Source: Paragonimus westermani (Eukaryota; Platyhelminthes; Trematoda; Plagiorchiida; Troglotrematidae). From it: DNA of 64,000 bases. Within the stretch, counting starts at the first letter, position 1. Every line of letters begins with the position of its first letter. A model generated the notes under the pieces. That model searched no databases. It was not told where the DNA came from and was given only the letters and a program-made list of their open reading frames with translations. Positions 35,524-47,629 of the stretch are shown one piece after another. Both the position numbers and the translations under genes were made by a program. Location of the stretch: contig QNGE01003056.1 of assembly GCA_008508345.1 (NCBI GenBank), forward strand, positions 1 to 64,000, given 5' to 3'.

Positions 35524-35860
35524 ATTTTGGCGAACAGTCTGTTTTAGGTTATTCATCATCGGGTCAATTACATAACATTTTATACCATCATGGTTGTCAG
35601 GCGAGAAAAAATCAAGAGCAATTAGTCACATAACTACATCAAACGGTTGTGAATTGGACGACAATTAGGTGACAAAATTGACCTCCGGAGTTGTCAAGTT
35701 GGTAATGGGGGGCCATGGTAACCGTAAGGTCTGAACAAATTTCTGATGTAGTTATGTGACTAATTGCTCTTGATTTTTTCTCGCTTGACAACCATGATGG
35801 TATAAAATGTTAGGTAATTGGTCCGATGATGAATAACCGAAAACAGACTGTTCGCCAAAT
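35524..35860. mobile_element. Fold-back (MITE-like) element, 117-bp inverted arms
   Basis: Arms 35524-35641 and 35744-35860 are inverted copies, roughly 94 percent identical by eye, around a 102-base centre. The ends read ATTTTGGCGAACAGTC and its complement. No transposase frame is present, so it would be non-autonomous. A 12-base string AAATGTCATTTA occurs at both 35470 and 35857 and may be a remnant of target duplication, though its left copy lies 40 bases outside the arm. It sits about 100 bases inside intron 1 of the LARGE-like gene. Confidence 0.75.
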
Positions 35861-36000
35861 GTCATTTAGTGTTTGTCGCAGGTTTCACATGCAACCAACG
35901 TTTTCGGCTGGATTACTTCGAAATAAAGCATGTTAGCCGAGCTTGGCACCTAGGTTAGAAAAGTTTCTTCAGCAAGTGTGGTAACATCATCTGTGTGTAA

Positions 36001-36083
36001 GTGTTTCAGCGTATAGCTTTGAGCGTGCAGTTTGGATTTGGCATTTGTATGCTCGTCGCGCTTAAAACTATACGCTGAAACAC
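36001..36083. repeat. Long hairpin, 16-bp perfect stem
   Basis: 36001-36016 pairs with 36068-36083 (GTGTTTCAGCGTATAG), and pairing continues imperfectly inward. Confidence 0.75.
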
Positions 36084-36117
36084 GCATGCACTGATGACGT
36101 CACCTCGCTTTTTGATT

Positions 36118-36167
36118 AAACGTTTACAACCTAAGCGACAAGCTCGACGAACATATCAATATCAAAA
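36118..36167. repeat. Dispersed 50-base block, also at 30494-30542
   Basis: Both copies begin AAACGTTTACAACCTAA and later share CAAGCT and GAACATAT. Such spaced conservation suggests fragments of an unrecognised dispersed repeat. Confidence 0.55.
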
Positions 36168-36994
36168 CCATCAACCCAAGTTACGAACAACACCGCCACC
36201 ACTGTTCCCAACTACCAGACTTCATTTTTGCGTGTTACTTAAGCTGCACGGCTCTTCTGTGATGTAGGGTTTTGTCTGAACTTTGGTTTGAACTACGGCA
36301 GTGGTGTTTGTGAATTAAAATTAGGTTATTCTATGCAATTTGTTGCCCCCGGATTAACCACAGTTAAATTGATAAACCCAAACTTTTACTTTCTGTTCAT
36401 TGTGAATGCAGTTATGGTTTTCTGATAACATCGACAGGAGAATCAATATTCTTTTCAGTGACTCGTGATTAGAAAATCCCAGCCAGGTTGATTGAGCTAA
36501 CTAAACATTGTTTAAACGTTAGCCAGTCGGGAAGCATAGATGAATTCGAATGCAGTAGGCAATGGTGAGTGAAGTTCAGCTGATAATAAGTCTCAGTGGA
36601 TTTCATAAGGACCACGAGACAATTTTTTAACCTCAATCTAATCAACGTAGCAACATAAAATTGCTTCATAGATAATTCTACGGGTATATTGCACAAATTC
36701 TGACCGTTAAATTGGTTGTATGGCAGGCATCCACCTAACAGTCCAACCCGTACGTAGATCAAATAGTTCGTATTACAGATCAGTCACTGTGTTCAAGCCG
36801 AAGGTTATGGTCACAGTGTCACCACCCAGTTGAAGAGCTAACATAGAATAGAAAATGCACCTGCGTCCCTGGGCGCAAAATATTTACCAGATTCTACTCA
36901 TCTAAATCCATAACTGAAAACACAGACTCAACATTCATGGTGTGATGAACATTACCAGATGAAATATAAAACATCCTTCCCTAGTTACGAATTT

Positions 36995-37050
36995 GAATAG
37001 CGAAATCAGAAGGCCGGTTGTGCAAAACCGGTCTTCTGATTTTGCTATTC
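36995..37050. repeat. Hairpin, 25-bp stem with 6-base loop
   Basis: 36995-37019 pairs with 37026-37050 with two mismatches; the loop is GTGCAA. Confidence 0.85.
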
Positions 37051-40000
37051 AGACTACCAAATGAGTCGGTGAACGAAGTAATAAAGTGTTAATTTTTTTA
37101 TAACCTGAACAACACGCAAATGATCGAAGCCGTCACAATCTTGTAGACTGTTCAGCCAGCACCTTTCACAAGAAGCACTATAGTTGAGTTTTATACTTGT
37201 TATGGCTCGCCAGTAGTGTATATGGCTGTCGTGGCCGGAATAAGAAATCCGGCTACGCTTCCATAAGACAACCCTGCCAACCACTGCACAACTGAATTCA
37301 CACTCGGCACGACCAGATCGCCATATATCAATGCTCAACTACTGTAGTGCAGACGAGTGTTCTCACCATACTACTCACGTTACTACTTAGTAATCGGACA
37401 GTAGCACCCATTTAAATATTGAAGTAGCGGCAGGAAAATGTAAGAAACATCAGTGCACTCTGGCACAAAATGATTTGCTTTCTATACTTGAACTGGGCAC
37501 TGGCAACCATGACGTTCTCGGATCAATGTTTCATACAAGCGAGTGTGTTTGTCTGTTGTGGCTACTTAGTGTGTTGACTTCCCGAATAGACAACCCTTGT
37601 GCCATCCGCGTTTTTGGCTCACACACTAACTTCAATGTGATTAATTCGCTTTGATGAGCAGACCGAATGCACGTGGTACAAGTGGCCTAAGAATCAGACC
37701 TCAACACTTTCTAATTGTGTGTCTACCCTTTACTGTGAACTACTGTCAAACACTGTCTCAGTCTTCCACGTGTTTCTGCAAGAAATGGAGTCCGAAAACT
37801 GATTACCTTGTGAAAAACGGGTGGCTTACTACTTATTTAAAATAACTTTACGGTAGACTAATTATTAGCAAACAGCTGTGCAACAAACATTCAAATCCAT
37901 TTGTAGATACTCAAATTTTCGGAGTTATTACTTTGTCGATATTGTAGTTCAAACTCAAACGCAAACGTATTTCTCGCGGAAATGAGACTTCACCCCATAT
38001 GAACCGCCCATTTGGCTCAGGATTGATAAAAGCTTGTTTGCATGCGCTCAGAACTTACAAGACTCGCATATCCACTAATAACTCTGTTTAGGAAGCCTGC
38101 TTAACCAAAGCTTCATTTCTGGCCAATATACACTGTAAACAGTTGTAAGGACCAGCATGTGATTGATCGGTTGCACGTGTCATGGCAGTACTGCACCATG
38201 GTAGTACTGCACCATGGCAGTACTGCACCAAACACTAAGGGTTTGTAGACCAAAGAAGATTTGTATACAGCCGTCTAGATGGTATGGATTTATGAATATG
38301 TCTGTTTAGAATCTGTAATGAAATCATTAATGAATACACTGGATTAGTTTGTTACTTGTTGACTTGATCAACCGGCTTGGGACCGAATGTTTCAGGGGTG
38401 CGGCCATAAAATAGACCAAACTAGATTTACACCTTATTTGGAGAATGATGAGGTCTATTTCTCCGGCACAAATGAGTGCACGTTTGCTTACGCATTCTTG
38501 CGCCATTAACCACTAACTTTGAATGAACAATGTCATCTAATGACTGGAAATCACAATTACTACCAATTCAGTGTCGTGAGGGTGCACCCACGATCAGTTA
38601 CCATCTTGATGCAGATACTTTCTGTCGTAACCAAGTTATACTAAGTCTTTGCGTATGAATGCCAATTTTATACCGTTTTCTTCATTGTCAGATCACTAGT
38701 GCAGATGGTAACTCCGGGTAAACTGGAATTCACAAGGCGGCTTGACAAGAAATCATCATTTGTCGTATCGTTTTAATTATTTTTTCGGTGACTGAAAAAT
38801 CCCACCAGCCCTTTTTTCCGAAAGTGGTGTTCCTTGGATCATCTGTCAGATTGGAAGTGATTTGGTGATAGGTTAGATATGATCTTCTGTTCGACCGTCC
38901 CGAATCCATAGGCCCTGATTTCACAACTTAATGGGTGATCAAACTCCGTATGGAGAACTGTTCATTGAGTGATTCTGTTCGTCATGTAATTGTCTATTGC
39001 TGGACTGAGTCAAAGCCGAATTACATGACAATCATCTCACGTGACAAAGTCGAAGACGCGGAGGCCTTACTAAGCAATAACGTCAACAGCAAGTGCACAG
39101 TTTCATTAAAGACAAATTTGTCATTCGTAAACGTACCTCACACTCAAAACATCTGTCCACAACTACATGAAAACTGAGGATCATTTTTATACCAAGGGTG
39201 GTTACGAATGGGTTAGTTCCAATTAACGCTCTATGTTCGATTTAAGTTCAGCTGTGAATTCTATCAGAAAACATGTGACATAAATATGGGATCTTCAACT
39301 TTTTTGGCCGGTAATCAGTCTATCGTAGCAAGTGGCATGATTCGTAGAAATGTGGTTTGCCCAATGCAAACCCTAACTCACACCAATAAACTGTACGCAC
39401 ATGCGGTATTTATCGATTTTATCTTGTAAGCTTGTAAACAGACTTTTTTATTTCGTCTTTCTGACGAAATCAAGACATATTTTGAATTAATAAAAGCAAT
39501 TATTGGTTTGGATATATTATTGGGGATGGTATGAACAAAAGACTAGGTAGCCAGTTATATTCGTTAATTCTACGAAAGCTAATAGACGCTATCGTTGAAC
39601 TACATAGTTCCAATTAGACTGTCACTAACTTATTTGAAAAGGGACAGTTCGAAAAACAGGACAATCCTTTCAAACAAAAAAATGAACAGTGCCTTGCGGA
39701 AACACAACTAGATTCCACAGTAGGAGTTTGCAACTTTGGATAAGTAAAATTGGCATCCGTAAGGGGTTTTGACAACAAGCATGTTTTAAGACTGTTTAAG
39801 ACATGACCACAACTTAGAAAATATTGTCCCAACTCTTAATGGTTTCTATTCAGAGTTGTTAAACCTGCATGGGTTACACGGCGAAGGCATCAAGGGTGGA
39901 CAGTGACTTACTGTACGCAAAGGCAGAATTTATCCTTGGATCCAGACTTATTTTCCCAACCACTTTCAGAATGTTTGATATTAGGGCAGCTTGCCGAACT

Positions 40001-40464
40001 TTTGAAAAATTCCTGCGATAAGCGCGCTTCACCGGCACCTAGGGCTGTCACGACTGACAAAATGGTTAATTTGTGTTCATCAGTGTAATGTACCTGCTAT
40101 GAGACAATTATGGGTCACAACTTGCAAATCATAAGTGCACCAACAAGCTGGCAAGAATGTCACAATGCGCTCTGCATTCGAAACTGGCTGATAAATAATC
40201 GCAGTCGGAACTACCAGGTAAAGAGGTCAAGTTCAGGCTGAACACCACTCACGTTCGATTGCAGCCTTCGCACGCGCGTGGACCTCTACTCAGCATCCCA
40301 TGAGAACTACCAGAGTCAAGTTTTATTCTTGTTAATGCTCAATGATGATGTACATCCCAACCACGGTCGTAACTAGACCTCCGGTCATACATTCACAGGG
40401 AGATCGTGTTGATCACTGCACCACTTACCCTACATTAAACCTTACCAAAATATCATATCTGAAA
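37051..40464. other. Intronic sequence, no exon recognised
   Basis: Apart from the short tandem repeat at 38181, nothing is recognised. Confidence 0.4.
38181..38228. repeat. Three 16-bp tandem units with palindromic core
   Basis: Unit CATGGCAGTACTGCAC three times (one T for C change). The core GCAGTACTGC is its own reverse complement. Confidence 0.85.
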
Positions 40465-41030
40465 GCTTGATTGCCTCCGCTTGTGAGTGGTGATCTGGTT
40501 GTTCAGTCGTCTCGATAGAAGATACAGTGGCTGCTTAGTTCTGTTCGAAAGAGGCTGGTTAGAAATTCCATCCGAATGCGCAGCTATTCGACTAGAACTC
40601 ACTCAAACTCCCGAATGCTCACCTGCAACGTAAAATACCGCCTGGCAGGTTTAATGAGATCGAAAGTTTTGTCCTGTCTCTGAATTCCTGATCGCATGGT
40701 TATCGACTACAGTTTACTGATGGTAACCAGGTCTTTTATCGGCGCCATCAGACAATTCGATGTTTCATCACAAACTGAGGTGGTTGAGAGTTTGGGGATA
40801 ATAATTCAGTCGTGCCTAATATGAGATCATTGGCGCGGTGGTCAGCACGTTTGCTTCATGAAAGCGCTGCTGGAGTTCTAGTCTCACTTGGGATAAGGAC
40901 AGACACAAATGGTGAACTCTAACGAAAGTGAAACTCGAGTCTAATGTTATTTTTTTCGAAAGAGACCGGCTGGAAAGTCTGTCTGAATGCGAAGTCTACG
41001 ACCAAATATGTGTGATGTTCAATTTGAAAG
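40465..41030 (+). repeat. tRNA-derived SINE, copy A, with inverted fragment at its left
   Basis: 40641-41030 matches 43388-43775 in order and orientation. The tRNA-like head (about 40821-40890) has an A-box-like TTGGCGCGGTGG; its B box is worn. The tail has TCGAAAGAG then CTGG and a GTCTG(A)ATGCGAA block. To its left, 40465-40545 matches the reverse complement of part of the same family, followed by another forward tail piece (about 40545-40600), so insertions are nested. Confidence 0.65.
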
Positions 41031-41737
41031 TAACCAATGTCTCGACCACTCATCAACAGTCCAACATATCGTCTAACACATCAAATGAAGTCGGAGATTT
41101 TGACTTATCTGGATCAGAAAATGAGGTTATCGACTGGACTCAACAAACGACCACTAGAGAATAAGGTATTCAGACGACCTATATGCCTTGGCCTCTCGGT
41201 AAAGAGGAAAGTGTTGAATGCATCCGACAGAAAACTAGGAAGATGAAAGGAACTATAGGAAAATTAATAATGGTCGATCTGTGTAACCTTCTTGGTAAGA
41301 TGATGACTGGTTTCCTATGACCAACTCCCAGCATATAACGACAGTTTCATATGATGTATTTCAAGCGCTACAGCTTCTTCCTCAGTAAAGAGTGAAGTAT
41401 TTTGTCTGGATCCGAACCAACCGAATATAGCCAAGTTTATGAAGAAACTAAGACTTATGCTGTTATCGATGAATTCTCTCTAGCGTTATTTGGATGAATA
41501 GTGAAGATTTTGATACCTGTCAGGGGCCACTTTTGCAGGCCACTCATAATGAATACATACGAATTGGTAATAATCTTACGCAAACTATGTTGCTAACAGG
41601 GTATAATCGTCTTTTAGTGTTCTGTTGTTAGAGAATGTTCTATTGGCTAAACCGGTTAGCATTATTCATGATTGTATGAAGGAGGCCGTCTGAAATTAGA
41701 TCCACCTGTATTCCCGCCGTGTACTTTACTTACCATG

Positions 41738-42515
41738 AGCATCAATAATGTAGTTATTATTCAAAGATCACTTTGGTTGCCCCTTGGGTTGTGTAGCCAA
41801 AGCGTTGTCAGCTCTACACATTTGTACAAAAGATACGTGGAAGGTGTTTTGCTCCAGGGAAAGGCTCAGGCAGACCGCACTCATGCTTACGTATCTTCAC
41901 AATATTAACCGTGGTACTAAATCCACTGTCGAACTTTAGGAGGAAAATGAGATATTCTTCTTGAGAGTCAAGCGTATAGATGTATCTCTCGACAGAAGTA
42001 GTTCTGGCGGGAGGCTTGGGAAGATTGAATACCGCACTTTAAAAGCTTTGTATTAACTGCACACAAACGCACAATCGTTGTCACACAGTTAAGAAAATCT
42101 ATTCGAATATGTATGTTGTACGCAAAGGAAGACAACTTCGAAAGAATTGTCAAGCCAGTCTACTCTATATTTCATTGTACTCTAAGGAAAAATGATGGAC
42201 AGAATGATTTTTAGCATTCAGGTAGCGTAGGACGTACATTCTNCGTGAGAAGCGGTGTTCATGTTTTTACATTACAAATGAGAAGACATATTACTTTTCG
42301 TGAGATGAATGCAGGAAGCGCTAAACCTAACGTATTTGGCAAATGTGCCAATTAGGTTATATCAAACGAAACCTATTTTCCCACTTCCGGTAAACTATCC
42401 ATTGCGATCACCCGTTAAATCAAATATTACTTATGAATTCGTCTGTGCCTGTCAATTTCTGTACTTTGACAGCAAATTGGAGCTCTCCATATTCGAATCT
42501 TGGGGAACCCCCAAA
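41738..42515 (+). pseudogene. Penelope-like element fragment 4 (badly decayed)
   Basis: Across several frames the plus strand keeps PLE landmarks in the right order: a worn PLG block, YKRYVEGVLL (normally YKRYVDD), a KR...LRKSIRIC block, then LTYLANVPIRLY and the pre-endonuclease YEFVCACQ corresponding to the FVCSC of fragment 3. The catalytic Asp pair is lost (VE for VD, G for D), with many stops and frame changes. It lies in intron 1 of the LARGE-like gene, in sense orientation. The single N at 42243 falls inside it. Confidence 0.75.
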
Positions 42516-43387
42516 TGACTCATGAATACCACAAGTGGGACATCGAAGAGTGTTAGTGTAGTGCAACATGCACCCTCGTTTATAGGTAGTATAACATAAC
42601 TCGAACTGTTGAAAACCAACAGGGAGGCCTCAACGCCAAGAAGACGACCGACTATTGGGAACATGTATATGCACTGTATAGGACGTGTCACCAACGCGAA
42701 TGACGATGTACTTTTGCCCGGTAGGTGCGGACGCATATCCGTCATTCAAGACAATGCAGGCGTTCGTTGTTCCGTGTTTTCGTTTATCTTGTAAAGGAGT
42801 TTGCATAGTAAAAACTTCCCAGAAGAAGCGTCTATTGTGATCACGATGACATAACGCGTCGGTCACAAAAATCCGCTCACAGAGATGATTCCGCAAAGGC
42901 AATCCGTGCTACTGTTCTGATAATGAAAAAACAAACTTTAGCTTTTTATCAAACGTTTGCAATACACTGTGTAAAACCACCGTTATATGCTGGAAATTTG
43001 ATCATAGATAATCTGGCATCAATTCAGTAGTATGTTACATAGATCGAAAATCATTTCTATTATCATATTTGCTTCCTCACTTTTCATTTCTTACAGGGTA
43101 CAGTTAGTGCTTTTCATTCTCCAATGAGCAGATAACGTATACTGATCATTTGTGTATCTAGCTCTCCACTGATCTTTCGCCCAAGTGTTTACTGAATACA
43201 ACCACATAATACTCCGTATATTATCGCTTCTTATTTTGTATTCCGTATCTATTGCAGTCCAGGTAATCACACAAGCATAGGACTAGTCTATTTTTCGAGC
43301 TAGATAACAATTAATACTTGCTCATAAGCGCCAACGAATACATCTTTTTTCACTTCATCTGGGTAGGTAATTAAAAATAACTAACTG

Positions 43388-43775
43388 CAGGTTTAATGAG
43401 TTCTGTGATCTCGACCTGTCTCGGAAGTCCTAATCGCGGGGTTATCGATTGGAGTTAACAGGCAGTAACTGTGTCTCCTCTCGAGACGATCGGGCAACCT
43501 GATCATTGCTCACAAGCGAGAGTGGTTGAGCGTTCAGATTTGATGATTCGGTCGTGCCTAATGTGAGGTCAATGGCGCAGTGGTTAACACGGTTGCCTCA
43601 TGATTGGAATGTCCGGAGTTCAAATCCCGGCCGTGGCAAGGATATGCACTACTGACGAGCTCTAATCAGAGCGAAACTCGAGTCTGGTGCTTCTTTTCGA
43701 AAGAGGCTGGCTGGATAGTCTATCTGAATGCGAACGCTGCGATCAAATGTGAATGATGGTCAACTTGAAAATAAA
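43388..43775 (+). repeat. tRNA-derived SINE, copy B
   Basis: Better-preserved partner of 40641-41030. The tRNA-like head at about 43564-43640 carries the A box ATGGCGCAGTGG and B box GAGTTCAAATCCC, an RNA polymerase III promoter. A non-tRNA tail of about 130 bases is shared with copy A, as is a 5' extension of about 180 bases. Confidence 0.7.
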
Positions 43776-46700
43776 GGAATTATGTCAAGGTGTACACTAT
43801 ACCTGACGACCTTAGCATATTTCAGTCTCGACTGACTATGGGAACAATGCCCTTGTTACAGATAATCAACAGAGTTTTTATTTTGCGGTCGATAGCTTTC
43901 GAAATTTTGATGTTTTTTCTTCGGCTATCCTGATGGTAATTTCCGCGACTTGGATGGCTACAATTAAGTTGGCTAAAAATCGCCAGTTCCAAGCAGGTTG
44001 TTCTAATCAGCACTTCTTACAGTCGGCTGATCTCTGTTCTGGCTGGCTAGCAGTTATCAACCCCGGTTTAGCTCCCCTGTCTTTTGCGTGAGATTTGATT
44101 GGCTACACATCTCCAGTCTAATCCCCTTACAACCATCGTGAGCTAATTGAGTTTTCTAACCTCATGTTCATCGGCCTTATTTCTCTTCAGTCTGACAGAG
44201 GATCGTAAGCTCGGGCAAATTCTCTGATTGACTCACATGGTTTTCACATAATTTCTTTCAATACCAAATGCTTGCATTAACGTTTCAATCACCGACGGCT
44301 ACAACAAGAGTCCTATTTAGCTGGGTTCAAGTTGGCTACACATCCATGTATATCCTCTGTTAAACAGTTCAAAAATGTCAGAACCGTCGCTGTAGATTGA
44401 CAGCTTTTGAGTGAGCAACAAACCTCGCCAAACACGTTCTATTCTAACTGACGAATGAAGTGACGAGATCGACAAGTAGCGCCGTCACTGAATCTCCGTG
44501 GTATGGTCCAATGCACGGTCCTGTTCTGTTGTAGATCATCAACTGAAATTGGTGCGTTCACTGTGTTCAAAAGAAATCTGTTCAACCTTTGTTTTTGCAA
44601 TCTTTCCTAACTACAGTGCATCATCAGTGGCGATGACATGTTGACAATAAAGAGAATGTTGAATGGACTGACTTTCAGTCAACTGCCGATGAGTGTGGTA
44701 AAAATAAATAAATCAGGTAACGCTACAATCCGACCTTGCATAGAAAATAATGTCATTAGTACTGTTTAAGAAACCGTTTTTAGAAGTAACGAGGTGAAGA
44801 ACAATTGATCTCGATAATTCTTTTTCAAGTCAATACAATTATCTATGTTTCGTCCAGGCCTTCTAAGACAAACCGCAAAAACAAAGAAACATTTTTGCTT
44901 CAGTCATTCTAAATATCAAAGATTTCGTCATTTGGGACACTTAAAGCAACACGGCGAAATTAGCCAGTCAAATTTAAATAAGCTGGACTTGCTTAATTTA
45001 AACAGACCAGTTTGCAATAAGATTAGATAATCAACTTGAAACACGATTGTAATAATATGCGGTAGCTTAATTCTATCGCACACGTTGCAATCATATCTCT
45101 CATGATGTTGATTAAATCTAAGAACTTCAGAGCTTAGAATATTATCGGTGCACATTTACGTTATATTTAATTAATATATTAAGTGGCCTACTGTGAGAAC
45201 CACTGCCTCATTCACCGGGAGTGGTGCAGTCATGCGTAATTGAACATATGCATGAACCCTCAGCCTCATTGTTCTGTTTTCAGTATGGTCTCAGTATGGG
45301 TCCCGGGGGGGCTGAAATTTGTTGACCAGTGCACTGGCCAAGGTTTCATCTTTTACATCACTACCCATGAAGATAATCAGTTAGCACAAAAAATTCACAC
45401 AGTCTGGTAGTTAAAAGCTTCCTACCACAGAACAAACATTGTGTAGTTGACGCAATACCCTATGCTCTCGAACGTGTAATATACAAATACTTATAGTCTT
45501 GGAAAATGTAACGAGTTATTGGCAAACGATAATACTGCTGGACTTTTCTATTACGGGCCTACAAAGTGCTCACAGACAAAAACATTTCTGCAAAGTGCTC
45601 ATCTTTTGAATGTTTACGATAGGTTCTTATAGTCACTTGCATTCCTGCTAAAAACTTGGACTTTCGGGACGAATGACGGATCAGCCGTGATGAGGGGGGA
45701 ATGTCAGTCATGTTCGCCTAAAATCTGGATGACCGTACAACAAACACTCACGTTGGTGATATGGGAACTATTGTTCGTGTTATGGCCCGAATGTATGGTT
45801 GTTTTTTCAAAAAAACTGGCAACTAACGAAACAAGCAGTACAAATTTCTTATGTAAATTAAGTGGATTTATCTAACCACTGTGTTGCAATAACTTAAAGG
45901 CCTATACTATCGGCCAACATCCGCAGGACGGAACTACCAAAATATCTACCACCATAAATCCATCAGATGATGTGAAATTGGGTATCCGTTTCCAAGGTTT
46001 CGGATGCATCCTCATGTTCTTACCTCTAAACGACTTGATCAGGTGGGCTACGTTCAGTCACTGTGAGGATAATCTAGATATACTGTTGCTAGCACTATTA
46101 GTGAATGTGTTCCACGTGGAACCCGTCCACCTTTTGTTTTGTTCAGTTCAGGTTTTCACTGCTTCGTTGATGAATTATATACCTATCTCCCTTTTCACGT
46201 GAATAGAAGTAACTGATATTCTAGGCACAGTGATGTGTATGTGGGTGATGAAAATTGAGCAACGATGGAATTTTTCGAACACGGGTAATAAATTGTGGGC
46301 ACATTATGACTTGGAACGATATGTAATTAGCGTGTAGCCAGTTACTTGCTTTTTCTTTCAAAACACGCGTACACATGTGACGGCGTAACTGTTTATTAGA
46401 TAAGTTTCAGCTTGGATTGTATACTTGGTATTCAACATGATTATTATGTAGCCGTTCAGTTGGCTGTCTGTGCAAAGTAAACGCCTCCAAAATCTGTTAG
46501 GCTATAAAGAATTGACAGTGCCAATGATGTAATCATGCGGGAATTATTAGCCAACTTATCCAATGTCATTGCTTTCAGGCATTTTGGGAGTTGTCCTGAC
46601 CAGTCACCCACTCAACGATTTTTCTAAATAATCGTTACAGTTAACGTCTTTACTTTTTTGTCGACGCAGATAGCTGGAGCATTTTATTAACTCCGAAGTC

Positions 46701-47317
46701 AGACAGAACAGACATGTTTAGATGTCTCATCACGCCTTCCATGTGCTCATGACTGTTTCACTGTCCACTCACTGGACAGGCTTTGCTAACCTGAATACCT
46801 CATTCTTGAATGCGGTGAACATACTAGATTGCTTGTCATTCCACGGGCACGACTTGACTAATTCCAGCGGGAGGTGTCTATTCGGAGATAGTTCGAAACA
46901 ACGCTGGCAGATAACACTACCAAATTTTCTATCCCCACAGTTGGCTGTAACAGTTTGTGAACGGGGTACACCCAAACATGACGGCAAATTGTATAGGGTT
47001 GTCAGCACCTTCCAGAAATTTTCATTGTCCTCTCTGTAGCGTCGACCAGCCGCTTTCAGTACGTTGACACATTCAGCGTAGGTGCGGGCTGGAAAGAGAC
47101 TTATCGAAAGCAAATGTTGGCATGTCTTACTTTTAAAGGTAATGATGAAAATTTGTGGTGCGTTGCAATTCGGTTGGTACTGCACGAACCGTCCATTGAC
47201 GTGCTTTCTAAGTAGTGACTACAGTAAATTGCAAGTATAATCCTTTAGCCTCCGAGCAATACATAACTCTTCGGGGCGAAACGCAAGGTGATGACTGGTT
47301 TTCTTTCTCTTGTTTAG
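43776..47317. other. Intronic sequence, one unassigned antisense ORF
   Basis: A minus-strand frame of 138 codons (46769-47185) lies just left of exon 2 of the LARGE-like gene. It has no motif I recognise and is opposite to the gene. The rest shows nothing. Confidence 0.4.
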
Positions 47318-47629
47318 GAAAAGAAGGAAGATCAAGTTATCCACATCGCCATCATCCTTTCTGGCGTGCAGAATAAGGTTCGGTTCACAACGCTTGTGAA
47401 AAATATTCTGTACTATCAAGGACGCTTCAATGATAGTTCTGCAATGTGTTCGCTCAACATCACCGCACCGCGGAATTATGTTTGCCACAAACGCAACGCA
47501 GTGCCGTATTATCCACTACAATTTCATCTTATTGCTGACGCTGATGAACGTGATTTCGTGACCGGCGCGTTTGCCAGATGGCCTATCGAGGATGTGTCCT
47601 TCATTTTCTACGATTACGATTTAGCGGCG
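47318..47629 (+). CDS. LARGE-like glycosyltransferase, exon 2 (start of catalytic domain)
   Basis: 104 codons between TCTTGTTTAG and the donor GTAAGT, both phase 0. VIHIAIILSGVQN and FTTLVKNILYY match the family pattern IHVAIVCAGYN...VTLVKSVLFH. LQFHLIAD and WPIEDVSFIFYDYD match HFHLIAD...W.VP.V...FYN of LARGE, a bifunctional Golgi enzyme that builds a xylose/glucuronate polymer on dystroglycan. Oddly, about 25 extra residues (numbering from exon 1, about 112-138) sit between these blocks. They carry two glycosylation sequons (NDS, NIT) and two cysteines (119 and 131) that could close a surface loop. Other GT8 enzymes (GXYLT, XXYLT) fit less well. The gene symbol is left blank because only the first part is visible. 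Confidence 0.82.

Noticed and set aside
36088..36150. CTGATGA followed by a long stem (CGTC...GACG) resembling a hammerhead with large stem II
   Set aside because: The base run after the stem is AAC and not GAAA, and the related block at 30494 does not keep the core.
41037..41166. Possible stem-region exon of the LARGE-like gene
   Set aside because: A frame ends in phase 0 at AAG/GTATTC, but the acceptor side does not match the phase of exon 1, and much of the left part is SINE tail.
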